Assembly: GCF_014649955.1 (NCBI RefSeq)
Contig: NZ_BMUA01000031.1
Span: 1-64,000, forward strand
Source: Streptomyces violascens
GTDB lineage: Bacteria > Actinomycetota > Actinomycetes > Streptomycetales > Streptomycetaceae
DNA: 64,000 nucleotides
Reading direction: 5' to 3'
The notes beneath the pieces are model-generated. The model searched no databases and had not been told where the DNA came from. It saw only the letters and a program-made list of their open reading frames with translations. This document shows, in pieces, positions 8,177 through 16,923 of the stretch. The first letter of the stretch is position 1, and every line of letters starts with the position of its first letter. The position numbers were made by a program, and so were the translations under genes.

Positions 8177-9598
8177 ATGAGCGTTGTCACCAACACGACC
8201 ACCATTGGCGCGATCGAAGCACCGAGCCGCCGCAACACCGAGCTGGCCCTGCTGATCTTCGCGGTGGCCATCCCGGTGTTCGCGTACGCCAACGTGGGGC
8301 TTGCCATGACCGGCAAGCTTCCCTCCGGCATGCTCGGATACGGCCTGGGCCTGGGCCTGATGGCGGGTGTGGCGCACTTGGTGGTGCGCAAGTTCGCCAA
8401 GTACGCCGATCCTCTCCTGCTGCCGCTCGCGACGCTGCTCAACGGGCTCGGCCTGGTGCTCATCTGGCGCCTCGACCAGTCGCCGCGGCTGATCCAGCGT
8501 GCGAAGAACGCCTGGGGCAAGTTCTCCCCGGACGCCCCCCACCAGCTTCTGTACACCGCGATCGGTGTGGCCCTGTTCATCGGCGTACTGCTGGTGCTCA
8601 AGGACCACCGCATCCTGCAGCGCTACACGTACATCTCGATGGCGGTGGCGCTGTTCCTGCTGGTCCTGCCGATGTTCTTCCCGGCCGTCAACGGTGCCAA
8701 GATCTGGATCTCGATTCCGGGCCTGGGCACCATCCAGCCCGGCGAGTTCGCGAAGATCATCATCGCGGTCTTCTTCTCCGGCTATCTGATGGTGAAGCGG
8801 GACGCGCTCGCGCTGGCCAGCCGCCGCTTCATGGGCCTGTACCTGCCGCGCGGCCGTGACCTCGGCCCGATCCTGGTCATCTGGGCGCTGTCGATCCTGA
8901 TCCTCGTCTTCGAGACCGACCTCGGCACCTCGCTGCTGTTCTTCGGCCTGTTCGTGGTCATGCTGTACGTCGCCACCGAGCGGACCAGCTGGATCGTGTT
9001 CGGTCTGCTGATGTCGGCGGTCGGCGCGGTGGCGGTGGCCTCCTTCGAGCCCCACGTCCAGTCGCGCGTGAACGCCTGGATCGACCCGTTCGCCTGCTAC
9101 AAGACCGACAAGACCGGCGCCTGCCAGCAGATCGGCGACGCGATCTTGTCGTTCGGCTCCGGCGGCACCCTCGGCACCGGACTCGGCCAGGGCAACTCCG
9201 ACCTCATCGGCTTCGCCGCCAACGCCGACTTCATCCTCTCCACCGTCGGCGAGGAACTGGGCCTGGCCGGAATGATGGCGCTGCTGCTGATCTACGGCCT
9301 GATCGTGGAGCGCGGGGTGCGCACCGCGCTCGCCGCCCGCGACCCGTTCGGCAAGCTCCTCGCGATCGGCCTCTCGGGCGCCTTCGCGCTCCAGGTCTTC
9401 GTCGTGGCCGGCGGTGTGATGGGCCTCATCCCGCTGACCGGTATGACGATGCCGTTCCTCGCGCAGGGCGGTTCGTCGGTCATCGCCAACTGGGCGCTGA
9501 TCGGCATTCTGATCCGGATCAGCGACACCGCGCGCCGCCCCGCGCCGGCCCCCGCCCCGTCCCCCGACGCCGAGATGACCCAGGTGGTCCGCCCGTGA
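8177..9598 (+). CDS. rodA: SEDS-family peptidoglycan polymerase (RodA/FtsW)
   Basis: This 473-residue polytopic protein has about 10-12 membrane helices and SEDS signatures, including FETDLGTSLLFFG, FAANADFILSTVGEELG and ANWALIGILIRISD. SEDS proteins polymerise lipid II glycan strands and act with a class B PBP. That partner is the next gene, whose GTG start overlaps this stop (GTGA at 9595-9598). The equivalent mycobacterial gene in the pknB cluster is called rodA and the Streptomyces one is often called ftsW-like. The symbol reflects position and family, not a test of elongation versus division function. Confidence 0.9.
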   Translation: MSVVTNTTTIGAIEAPSRRNTELALLIFAVAIPVFAYANVGLAMTGKLPSGMLGYGLGLGLMAGVAHLVVRKFAKYADPLLLPLATLLNGLGLVLIWRLDQSPRLIQRAKNAWGKFSPDAPHQLLYTAIGVALFIGVLLVLKDHRILQRYTYISMAVALFLLVLPMFFPAVNGAKIWISIPGLGTIQPGEFAKIIIAVFFSGYLMVKRDALALASRRFMGLYLPRGRDLGPILVIWALSILILVFETDLGTSLLFFGLFVVMLYVATERTSWIVFGLLMSAVGAVAVASFEPHVQSRVNAWIDPFACYKTDKTGACQQIGDAILSFGSGGTLGTGLGQGNSDLIGFAANADFILSTVGEELGLAGMMALLLIYGLIVERGVRTALAARDPFGKLLAIGLSGAFALQVFVVAGGVMGLIPLTGMTMPFLAQGGSSVIANWALIGILIRISDTARRPAPAPAPSPDAEMTQVVRP

Positions 9599-11058
9599 AC
9601 AAGCCCCTGCGCCGGATTGCGATCTTCTGCGGGCTGCTCGTCCTCTCGCTGATGATCCGCGACAACTGGCTCCAGTACGTCCGGGCCGACGAGCTGAACG
9701 CGAGCAAGTACAACCGCCGCGTCCAGATCGAGCGCTTCGCCCACGAGCGCGGCAACATCATCACGGCCGACGGCCAGACGATCACCGGCTCCACCGAGAC
9801 CTCGGGCACCGACTTCAAGTACAAGCGGGTCTGGAAGGACGGCGCCATGTGGTCGCCGGTCACCGGATACGCCTCGCAGACCTACGACGCCTCCCAGCTG
9901 GAGAAGATCGAGGACAGCGTCCTGTCGGGCACCGACAACCGGCTCTTCTTCGACCGCACCCTCTCGATGTTCACCGGCGAGAAGAAGCAGGGCGGCAACG
10001 TCGTCACCACCCTGAACAGCGCCGCCCAGAAGGCCGCGTTCCAAGGCCTCGGCGACAAGAAGGGCGCGGTCGCGGCGCTCAACCCGCAGACCGGCGCCAT
10101 CCTCGCGCTGGCCTCGACGCCGTCGTACGACCCGTCCGTGTTCGCGGGCAACACCTACAAGGACGGCAGCAACTACAAGACGCTGCTCGACGACAAGAAC
10201 CAGCCCATGCTGAACCGGGCGCTGCGCCAGACCTACCCGCCGGGCTCCACCTTCAAGGTGGTCACCGCCGCCGCGGCGCTGGAGAACGGCCTGTACTCGG
10301 GCATCGACGAGCCGACGAAGTCGCCCGTGCCGTACATCCTGCCGGACACCGCCCACCAACCTCTGAACAACGAGGGCAACATCCCTTGTGAGAACGCCAC
10401 ACTCAAGGTGGCTCTCCAGTGGTCCTGCAACACCGTCTTCGGCAAGATCAGTGCCGATCTGGGCAACGACAAGATGAAGGCCGAGGCCGAGAAGTTCGGC
10501 TTCAACAAGGAGATCTTCAACCCCGTCCGCACGGATGCCAGCGTCTACCCGAAGGACAACCGCCCGCAGAACGCCATGGCGGGCATCGGACAGGCCTCCA
10601 ACCGTGCGACCCCGCTCCAGATGGCCATGGTCGCCGCCGCCGTCGCCAATGACGGCAAGCTGATGAAGCCGTACATGGTCGACCAGCTCCAGGCGCCGAA
10701 CGTGGACGTGCTGTCCAAGACCCAGCCGGAGCAGATGAGCCAGCCGCTGTCGGCCGCCAACGCCCAGAAGCTCCAGAAGATGATGGAGTTCGTGGTCACC
10801 GACGGCACCGGCACCAACGCCCAGATCCCCGGAGTGACGGTCGGCGGCAAGACCGGTACCGCCCAGCACGGCGTCGACAACAACGGCAACCCGTACGCCT
10901 GGTTCATCTCCTATGCCAAGTCCGGGGACGGCTCCCCGGTCGCGGTCGCCGTGGTGATCGAAGGTTCCGACACGACCCGCGACGACATCGCGGGTGGCAA
11001 GCTTGCGGCCCCCATCGCCAAGAACGTGATGAAGGCGGTGCTCGACAGCAAGAAGTGA
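9595..11058 (+). CDS. pbpA: PbpA, class B penicillin-binding protein
   Basis: The 487-residue membrane-anchored transpeptidase has an N-terminal helix (about 5-22), a dimerisation domain, and a transpeptidase domain with the catalytic SxxK in PPGSTFKVV (about S217), SxN in WSCNTVFG and KTG in GGKTGTAQH. It cross-links peptidoglycan made by the upstream SEDS protein. It starts at GTG 9595, overlapping rodA by four bases. The gene ends eight bases before a pair of parS sites. Confidence 0.96.
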   Translation: MNKPLRRIAIFCGLLVLSLMIRDNWLQYVRADELNASKYNRRVQIERFAHERGNIITADGQTITGSTETSGTDFKYKRVWKDGAMWSPVTGYASQTYDASQLEKIEDSVLSGTDNRLFFDRTLSMFTGEKKQGGNVVTTLNSAAQKAAFQGLGDKKGAVAALNPQTGAILALASTPSYDPSVFAGNTYKDGSNYKTLLDDKNQPMLNRALRQTYPPGSTFKVVTAAAALENGLYSGIDEPTKSPVPYILPDTAHQPLNNEGNIPCENATLKVALQWSCNTVFGKISADLGNDKMKAEAEKFGFNKEIFNPVRTDASVYPKDNRPQNAMAGIGQASNRATPLQMAMVAAAVANDGKLMKPYMVDQLQAPNVDVLSKTQPEQMSQPLSAANAQKLQKMMEFVVTDGTGTNAQIPGVTVGGKTGTAQHGVDNNGNPYAWFISYAKSGDGSPVAVAVVIEGSDTTRDDIAGGKLAAPIAKNVMKAVLDSKK

Positions 11059-11065
11059 TCCGGGC

Positions 11066-11104
11066 TGTTTCACGTGAAACGGTCGCTCGTTTCACGTGAA
11101 ACAT
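11066..11104. other. Pair of parS sites
   Basis: Two ParB-binding palindromes lie 22 bases apart centre to centre: GTTTCACGTGAAAC at 11067-11080 and again at 11089-11102. They sit in the pbpA-pknB intergenic region, about 35 kb from oriC. Confidence 0.95.
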
Positions 11105-11246
11105 CACACGTGCCCTGTACCGGTCCGGTATCAGGTGGCGGTCGCGAGCTGATCGGCTTGCGGTGCCCGGTAGCGTATGCGCGAACAGCACACCGCCGGA
11201 CCACCCATGGGTACGGTCGGGACAGACGGAGAGGGCTGGATTAGCT

Positions 11247-13289
11247 ATGGAAGAGCCGCGTCGCCTCGGCGGCCGGTACGAGCTGGGCCAGGTGCTCGGC
11301 CGTGGTGGCATGGCCGAGGTCTACCTCGCGCACGACACCCGGCTCGGCCGCACCGTCGCCGTGAAGACGCTGCGGGCCGATCTCGCCCGCGACCCGTCCT
11401 TCCAGGCCCGGTTCCGCCGTGAGGCCCAGTCGGCCGCCTCGCTCAACCACCCGGCGATCGTCGCTGTCTACGACACCGGCGAGGACTACGTCGACAACGT
11501 CTCCATCCCGTACATCGTGATGGAGTACGTCGACGGTTCGACCCTGCGTGAGCTGCTGCACTCCGGGCGCAAGCTGCTGCCCGAGCGCACCCTGGAAATG
11601 ACCATCGGCATCCTCCAGGCGCTCGAGTACTCGCACCGCAACGGAATCGTCCACCGCGACATCAAGCCGGCGAACGTCATGCTGACGCGCACCGGCCAGG
11701 TCAAGGTCATGGACTTCGGCATCGCCCGCGCCATGGGCGACTCCGGCATGACGATGACGCAGACGGCCGCCGTGATCGGCACCGCCCAGTACCTCTCCCC
11801 GGAGCAGGCCAAGGGCGAGCAGGTCGACGCGCGAAGCGACCTCTACTCGACGGGCTGCCTGCTGTACGAGCTGCTCACCGTCCGGCCCCCCTTCGTCGGG
11901 GACTCGCCGGTCGCCGTGGCCTACCAGCACGTACGCGAGGAGCCGCAGCCTCCCTCGAACTTCGACTCCGAGATCACGCCCGAGATGGACGCCATCGTCC
12001 TGAAGGCGCTGGTCAAGGACCCCGACTACCGCTACCAGTCGGCCGACGAGATGCGCGCCGACATCGAGGCCTACCTCGACGGCCAGCCGGTCGCCGCGAC
12101 CGCCGCCCTGGGCGCGGTCGGCTACGGCAACGGGTACGACGGCTACAACAACGGCTACGGCAACGACCAGCCGACCACCGCGCTGCGCCAGGCCGACTCG
12201 GGTGCGGGCCAGACCTCGATGCTTCCGCCGGTCAATCCGGACGACGGCGGCTACGGCTACGACGACCGCCCCGGCCGACGGCGCCAGAACCAGAAGAAGT
12301 CCCACACCTCGACGATCCTGCTGATCCTGGCGGGCGTCCTGGTGCTGGTCGGCGCGATCCTGATCGGCAAGTCCGTCTTCAGCGGCAGCGCCGACAGCAC
12401 CACGGTGAACGTGCCCAACCTCGTCGGCAACAGCCAGGGTGACGCGGAGAAGCTGGCGACCAACGCCGGCGTCAAGATGTCCGTGACCAAGAACGAGCCG
12501 TGCGCGGACCAGCCCAAGGGCAACATCTGCACGCAGAGCCCCGCCAACGGCAACATGAAGAAGGGCGAGACCGTCTCGGTCACCGTCTCCACGGGCGCGC
12601 CCAAGATCGAGGTTCCGGACGTCACGCAGAAGGACAAGGACAGCGCCACCCAGCTGCTCCAGACCAAGGGCTTCCAGGTGAAGACCAAGGAGGTCGAGTC
12701 CAGCTCGACGCCGGGCACGGTCGTCAGCCAGGACCCGACGGGCGGTTCGCAGGCGGAGAAGAACTCGACGGTCACGCTTCAGATCGCCAAGAAGCAGACG
12801 TCGAATCTGCCCGACGTGACGAACAAGGACTACAACGTCGCGATCCAGCAGCTCAGTGCCGTCGGCTTCACGAACGTCTCCCGCCAGGACGTGGACTCCG
12901 CGGACAAGCCGCTCAACCAGGTCGTCTCGATGACCCCGACCGGCAACACCAGCCAGCCCAAGGACGTCCAGATCGTCCTGAAGGTCTCCAAGGGCCCGCA
13001 GAGCCAGACTCCGCCCGGCGGCCAGGTGGCCATCCCGCAGGGGCTGGTCCTGAAGACCGTCAAGCAAGCAACGCAGATCCTGAACGACGCCGGCTTCAGC
13101 AACATCCAGTTCACGCCCGGCAGTTCGGACGACGAGAAGGCGCGCGTCACGGTGGTCACGCCCGGCTCGGGCACGATGGCCGACCCGAACCAGCCGGTCA
13201 CGCTTACGACGATCGGCGGCTCCCAGGGCCAGGACGGCGGCAGCAACTTCCCGTTCGGCGGGCCCACCGGCGGCGGACCGCTGACCTAG
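11247..13289 (+). CDS. pknB: PknB, PASTA-domain Ser/Thr protein kinase
   Basis: The 680-residue receptor kinase has a cytoplasmic kinase domain (about 10-275) with Gly loop GRGGMAEVY, catalytic Lys in VAVKTL, HRDIKPANV, DFGIAR and an activation loop with adjacent threonines (MTMTQTAAVIGT). A Tyr/Gly/Asn-rich juxtamembrane segment, one membrane helix (about 354-374) and four PASTA repeats (about 386-664) follow. PASTA domains bind muropeptides or lipid II, so it reports cell-wall status and phosphorylates FhaA/FhaB and division proteins. ATG 11247 is chosen because GGAGAGG lies upstream and homology begins there. It is the last gene of the operon, followed by a strong terminator. Confidence 0.97.
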   Translation: MEEPRRLGGRYELGQVLGRGGMAEVYLAHDTRLGRTVAVKTLRADLARDPSFQARFRREAQSAASLNHPAIVAVYDTGEDYVDNVSIPYIVMEYVDGSTLRELLHSGRKLLPERTLEMTIGILQALEYSHRNGIVHRDIKPANVMLTRTGQVKVMDFGIARAMGDSGMTMTQTAAVIGTAQYLSPEQAKGEQVDARSDLYSTGCLLYELLTVRPPFVGDSPVAVAYQHVREEPQPPSNFDSEITPEMDAIVLKALVKDPDYRYQSADEMRADIEAYLDGQPVAATAALGAVGYGNGYDGYNNGYGNDQPTTALRQADSGAGQTSMLPPVNPDDGGYGYDDRPGRRRQNQKKSHTSTILLILAGVLVLVGAILIGKSVFSGSADSTTVNVPNLVGNSQGDAEKLATNAGVKMSVTKNEPCADQPKGNICTQSPANGNMKKGETVSVTVSTGAPKIEVPDVTQKDKDSATQLLQTKGFQVKTKEVESSSTPGTVVSQDPTGGSQAEKNSTVTLQIAKKQTSNLPDVTNKDYNVAIQQLSAVGFTNVSRQDVDSADKPLNQVVSMTPTGNTSQPKDVQIVLKVSKGPQSQTPPGGQVAIPQGLVLKTVKQATQILNDAGFSNIQFTPGSSDDEKARVTVVTPGSGTMADPNQPVTLTTIGGSQGQDGGSNFPFGGPTGGGPLT

Positions 13290-13306
13290 CCCGCCACCGC
13301 GCTCAG

Positions 13307-13347
13307 CACTGAGCCCCGGCACCCTGCGAGGGTGCCGGGGCTCAGTG
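13307..13347. terminator. Bidirectional terminator between pknB and srtE
   Basis: Perfect 18-base arms (13307-13324 and 13330-13347) flank a five-base loop. It lies between convergent genes, so it should end transcription from both sides. Confidence 0.9.
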
Positions 13348-13401
13348 GCGTACTGGCTCGGTCTCAGCGCCGTACGAGCGGTGCCGTAGCAACCGGGCTC
13401 A

Positions 13402-14172
13402 TTACTTGCGCAGTTCGGCCGGCGGGGTGCGCTTGGCGTCGACCTTCTCGGTGCGCACCAGCTCGCCCCACACGATGTAGCGGTACTTCGAGGTGTAGAC
13501 CGGGGTGCAGGTCGTCAGGGTGATGTACTGGCCGGGCTTCTTGGCGCCCGACTCCTTCGGGACCGGCTGCAGTACGTCGACGTTGTACTTCGACGTCTCC
13601 GTCAGCTCCGCGAACACCTTGTAGACGTACCAGGTGTCCTTGGTCTCGAAGACGACCGGATCGCCGGTCTTCACCTTGTCGATGTTGTGGAACTTGGCGC
13701 CGTGGCCGTCCCGGTGGGCGGCGAGCGTGAAGTTGCCGTTCTTGCCCGCGCCGGGCAGCGTCGCCTTGACCGGATCCGTGTAGTAGCCGGCCACACCGCC
13801 GTTGAGGACGTCGGTGTCGGTGCCCTTCTTGACGAGCACTTCGCCGTTCTTCATCGCCGGCACGTGCAGGAAGCCGATGCCGCCCTTGGTGTCGAGGGCG
13901 CCCGGTCCGGTGGATGCCGCCCAGTCGCGGCGCACGCTGTCGCCCTGTGCGGATGCCTCGCGGTCGGCCATGACGTTCGTCCACCACAGCGAGTAGACGA
14001 CGAACAGGCCGAGCACCAGGCCCGCGGTGATGAGGAGTTCACCGAAGACGCTGATGACGCCTGCGACGATGCTGCGGCCGCGCCGGGCCGCAGCCGGTTC
14101 GGGCGTGCCGGTCCGCTCCTCGTGGTCGGTTCCTGTCGCCACCGCACCCGCCCCTGCTGTCCGTTCGGTCAT
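13402..14172 (-). CDS. srtE: Class E sortase (first of three)
   Basis: This 256-residue membrane-anchored transpeptidase attaches LAXTG-type surface proteins, such as chaplins, to the cell wall. It has an N-terminal helix (about 35-58), and the catalytic triad is visible: His in TLAAHRDGHG, Cys in ITLTTCTP and Arg in YRYIVWG. The start ATG 14172 overlaps the stop of the upstream sortase gene by four bases (ATGA). It is the last gene of a minus-strand block that begins near 17.7 kb. Streptomyces usually carry at least two such enzymes here. Confidence 0.93.
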   Translation of the reverse strand: MTERTAGAGAVATGTDHEERTGTPEPAAARRGRSIVAGVISVFGELLITAGLVLGLFVVYSLWWTNVMADREASAQGDSVRRDWAASTGPGALDTKGGIGFLHVPAMKNGEVLVKKGTDTDVLNGGVAGYYTDPVKATLPGAGKNGNFTLAAHRDGHGAKFHNIDKVKTGDPVVFETKDTWYVYKVFAELTETSKYNVDVLQPVPKESGAKKPGQYITLTTCTPVYTSKYRYIVWGELVRTEKVDAKRTPPAELRK

Positions 14173-15338
14173 TCCACGAGCGCGTCGGGCTTGCCCTTGC
14201 TGCGCGGTCGGTCGTCGACCATCTTGCCCCACACGATCAGCCGGTAGGTACTCGTGAATTCCGGCGTACAGGTCGTCAGCGTCAGATAGCGGCCGGGCTT
14301 GGTGAATCCGGATCCGGCGGGGATCGGCTTGAGCACCGACACGTTCGCGGGCGATGTCTGCGGGAGCTCGCTGGTGATCTCGTAGGTGTAGTACGCGTCC
14401 TGCGTCTCGACGACGACCTTGTCGCCCGCCTTCAGCCGGTTGATGTACCGGAACGGCTCGCCATGGGTGTTGCGGTGGGCTGCGACCGCGAAGTTGCCGG
14501 TCTTGTCCCCCGGCATGGCCGTCTTGAGGGAGCCTTCGTCGTAGTGGCCGATCATGCCCTTGTCGAGGACCTTCGGCTTGCTGGTGCCCTGCGCGATGGG
14601 GGCGACGATGTCCAGCTTGGGGATGTGCATGATGGCGAAGCCCTGACCGGGTGCGAAAGTGCCGGGCTTGCGGCCGTCCGCCCAGTCCTGCGCGATCTTC
14701 TTGGCGGCGCTGCCCGCTTCCTGGTGTGCGCGGACGTTCGTCCACCACAGCTGGTACGTCACGAACAGGAGCATCACCACGCCCAGCGTGATGAAGGCTT
14801 CGCCCAGGATCCGGCTGGCGATCACCGCCGCGCTGTCCTTACGGGCCTTGGCCGCCCTGCGCGCCTCGGCCCGGGTGAGCCGCCGCCCGTCCGGCTCGAG
14901 AACGGGAGCGGGAGCGGGAGCCGCACGCCCCTTGCCCTTGGCGGCCCTGCGCCGCTCGGCCCGCCCTCCGGTGGCCGGCGGGACCGCGGTAACCGATGGG
15001 ACCTCAGTGGCCGACGGGACGGATATCGGCTCCGAGACGGGTATCCCGGGTGAGGCCTGGTACTGCGGTGCGACCGGCTCGGATATCGGCTCCCGGGCGG
15101 GATACCAGTCCTGCTGATGGGCCACGGGGCCCGGCTCGTACCACTGCTGAGGCTCCGTCAGCGGCTCCGGCGCGGGCGCCGCCATGGGCTCGGCCACAGG
15201 CCCGGATACGGGCTCCTGTACGGGGGCTGAAGCCTCGGGTGGCAGGTTGTCGGCCCGGAACCAGGGCGAGCCGTGCCCGCCCGGTGGCAGCGGGTCCGTC
15301 AGCGGGTCGTACTCGTGCTCCGGACGCACGGCGGTCAC
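14169..15338 (-). CDS. srtE: Class E sortase with long Pro/Glu-rich N-terminal extension
   Basis: The 389-residue protein has about 170 cytoplasmic residues rich in Pro, Glu and Ser with repeated EPISEP/EPVSGP-like units. A basic stretch, a membrane helix (ILGEAFITLGVVMLLFVTYQ) and a sortase domain follow, with His in AVAAHRNTHG, Cys in LTLTTCTP and Arg in YRLIVWG. The start GTG 15338 overlaps the pabA stop (GTGA). The extension is much longer than in the neighbouring sortase and may be a protein-interaction or phosphorylation region; that is inference. Confidence 0.9.
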   Translation of the reverse strand: MTAVRPEHEYDPLTDPLPPGGHGSPWFRADNLPPEASAPVQEPVSGPVAEPMAAPAPEPLTEPQQWYEPGPVAHQQDWYPAREPISEPVAPQYQASPGIPVSEPISVPSATEVPSVTAVPPATGGRAERRRAAKGKGRAAPAPAPVLEPDGRRLTRAEARRAAKARKDSAAVIASRILGEAFITLGVVMLLFVTYQLWWTNVRAHQEAGSAAKKIAQDWADGRKPGTFAPGQGFAIMHIPKLDIVAPIAQGTSKPKVLDKGMIGHYDEGSLKTAMPGDKTGNFAVAAHRNTHGEPFRYINRLKAGDKVVVETQDAYYTYEITSELPQTSPANVSVLKPIPAGSGFTKPGRYLTLTTCTPEFTSTYRLIVWGKMVDDRPRSKGKPDALVE

Positions 15339-15973
15339 GCCGCGGCCTTGCCCACCACCGGCGCGAGCCCCGCCGAGCGCTCGACGGCCCCCGCGTCCCC
15401 GCATCGGACCAGCCAGTTGGCCAGCATGCGGTGGCCGTGCTCGGTCAGGACCGACTCGGGGTGGAACTGGACGCCCTCGACCGGCAGTTCACGGTGGCGC
15501 AGCCCCATGATGATGCCGTCCTCGGTGCGGGCGGTGACCTCGAGCTCGCCCGGCAGGGTCGCCGGCTCGGCGGCCAGCGAGTGGTAGCGGGTCGCCGTGA
15601 AAGGAGAGGGGAGCCCCGCGAAAACGCCTGTGCCCTGGTGCAGCACCGGCGACGTCTTGCCGTGCAGCAGCTCGGGGGCCCGGCCCACGACGCCGCCGTA
15701 CGCGACCATCATCGACTGCATACCGAGACAGACGCCGAAGACGGGGACGCCGGTTGCGGCGCAGTGGCGCACCATGTCGACGCAGACGCCCGCCTGTTCG
15801 GGCGCGCCGGGGCCAGGGGAGAGCAGGACGCCGTCGAAGCCGTCCTGGGCGTGTCCGAGGGAGACCTCGTCGTTGCGGACGACCTCGCACTCGGCGCCGA
15901 GCTGGTACAGGTACTGGACCAGGTTGAAGACGAAGCTGTCGTAGTTGTCGACTACGAGAATGCGCGCGCTCAC
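15335..15973 (-). CDS. pabA: Aminodeoxychorismate/anthranilate synthase component II (glutamine amidotransferase)
   Basis: This 212-residue class I glutamine amidotransferase releases ammonia from glutamine for folate (PABA) or tryptophan synthesis. It has the N-terminal ILVVDNYDSFVFN, oxyanion region LLSPGPGAPEQAG, nucleophile Cys in FGVCLGMQ and a C-terminal VQFHPESVLTEHG with the catalytic His and Glu. Start GTG 15973 overlaps the stop of the 59-residue membrane protein; its own stop overlaps the next sortase start. A metabolic gene translationally coupled between sortases is odd but is the usual Streptomyces order here. PabA and TrpG cannot be separated by sequence alone. Confidence 0.9.
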   Translation of the reverse strand: MSARILVVDNYDSFVFNLVQYLYQLGAECEVVRNDEVSLGHAQDGFDGVLLSPGPGAPEQAGVCVDMVRHCAATGVPVFGVCLGMQSMMVAYGGVVGRAPELLHGKTSPVLHQGTGVFAGLPSPFTATRYHSLAAEPATLPGELEVTARTEDGIIMGLRHRELPVEGVQFHPESVLTEHGHRMLANWLVRCGDAGAVERSAGLAPVVGKAAA

Positions 15974-16149
15974 CGGGCTGCCGTCCCCATCCCCTGGTCC
16001 ACCGTCACGTCGTTGAACGGGAGCAGCGGCTCCGCCCACGGGAAGACGTACTGGAAGAGCACGTAGACGATCACGAGCACCATCGCGAGCGAGATGAGCG
16101 CCCGCAGCCACGCGTTGCCCGGCAGATGCCGCCAGATCCAGCCGTACAT
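15970..16149 (-). CDS. Small conserved membrane protein, 59 residues
   Basis: ATG 16149 opens a 59-residue frame beginning MYGWIWRHLPGNAW, with one membrane helix (about 16-38, RALISLAMVLVIVYVLFQYVF) and a polar tail. The stop overlaps the pabA start as GTGA, and 68 bases separate it from the upstream sortase gene. Similar short proteins sit before pabA in other Streptomyces, as far as I recall. Function unknown; the coupling suggests a conserved translation unit. Confidence 0.75.
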   Translation of the reverse strand: MYGWIWRHLPGNAWLRALISLAMVLVIVYVLFQYVFPWAEPLLPFNDVTVDQGMGTAAR

Positions 16150-16217
16150 GCTGTCCCCGCTGTCCCTTCCGACGATCGTTACGGCACCAGACTAAGGGGC
16201 CCGGCTGTGGTTGGGGG

Positions 16218-16901
16218 TCAGCCGTCCAAAGCTGTGGGTTTGCCCTGCGTCACGGGCAGCGTGGAGTCGAGGTGCCCCCAGACGATCAGCCGGTGGCTAC
16301 TGCCCCATTCCGGGTCGCAGGTGGTCAGGGTCAGATAGCGGCCCGGTGAGCGGAACGGCGACTTGGCGGGGAGGGGGTCGATGACGCCGACGTCGCCGGG
16401 CACGGTCCGGTAGGGCTTGTTGTCGATGCGGTAGGTGTACCAGGTGGTGTCGTCGCGCAGGACGACCGCGTCGCCGGGCCGCAGTTCCGGGAAGTCCTTG
16501 AACGGGTCGCCGTAGGTGCGCCGGTGGCCGGCGACGGAGAAGTTGCCCTGCCGGCCGAGCTGGGCGGTGTTCGCGTAGTGGCCGAGGCCCTTCTGGAGGT
16601 CCTTGACGGCGGTGCCTTCGAGGACGGGCTTGTGCCAGTCCTTGCCGAGCCGCGGGATGTACATGACGGCGAAGGAGCGGCCCTCGCTGTACGCGGGCGG
16701 TGGGGCGGCCTTCTGCGGCGCGGCCGGAAGGGGCGGCGGGGACTGCGCCCACTGCTGCTGCAGGCCGGACATCTGGTCGCTCGCGGCGTTGTCGGCCTTC
16801 ACGCCCGTCCAGTACAGGAGGTACACGACGAACAGGACGATCAGGGTGCCGACGGTGAGGCACAGTTCGCTGAAGGTCCTCACGACGATCCGCACGGACA
16901 T
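16218..16901 (-). CDS. srtE: Class E sortase (third)
   Basis: This 227-residue membrane-anchored sortase has an N-terminal helix (about 8-32), a Pro/Ala-rich stalk and a sortase domain. It retains all catalytic residues: His in FSVAGHRRTYG, Cys in LTLTTCDP and Arg in SHRLIVWG. It differs from the other two around both active-site loops (VAGHRRTYGDPF instead of VAAHRxxHG), so it may recognise a different substrate motif. Start ATG 16901 lies 22 bases after the DUF881 stop, so the two genes are likely co-transcribed. Confidence 0.9.
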   Translation of the reverse strand: MSVRIVVRTFSELCLTVGTLIVLFVVYLLYWTGVKADNAASDQMSGLQQQWAQSPPPLPAAPQKAAPPPAYSEGRSFAVMYIPRLGKDWHKPVLEGTAVKDLQKGLGHYANTAQLGRQGNFSVAGHRRTYGDPFKDFPELRPGDAVVLRDDTTWYTYRIDNKPYRTVPGDVGVIDPLPAKSPFRSPGRYLTLTTCDPEWGSSHRLIVWGHLDSTLPVTQGKPTALDG

Positions 16902-16923
16902 CGCAGGTGCCCCCTCCCGCGCG

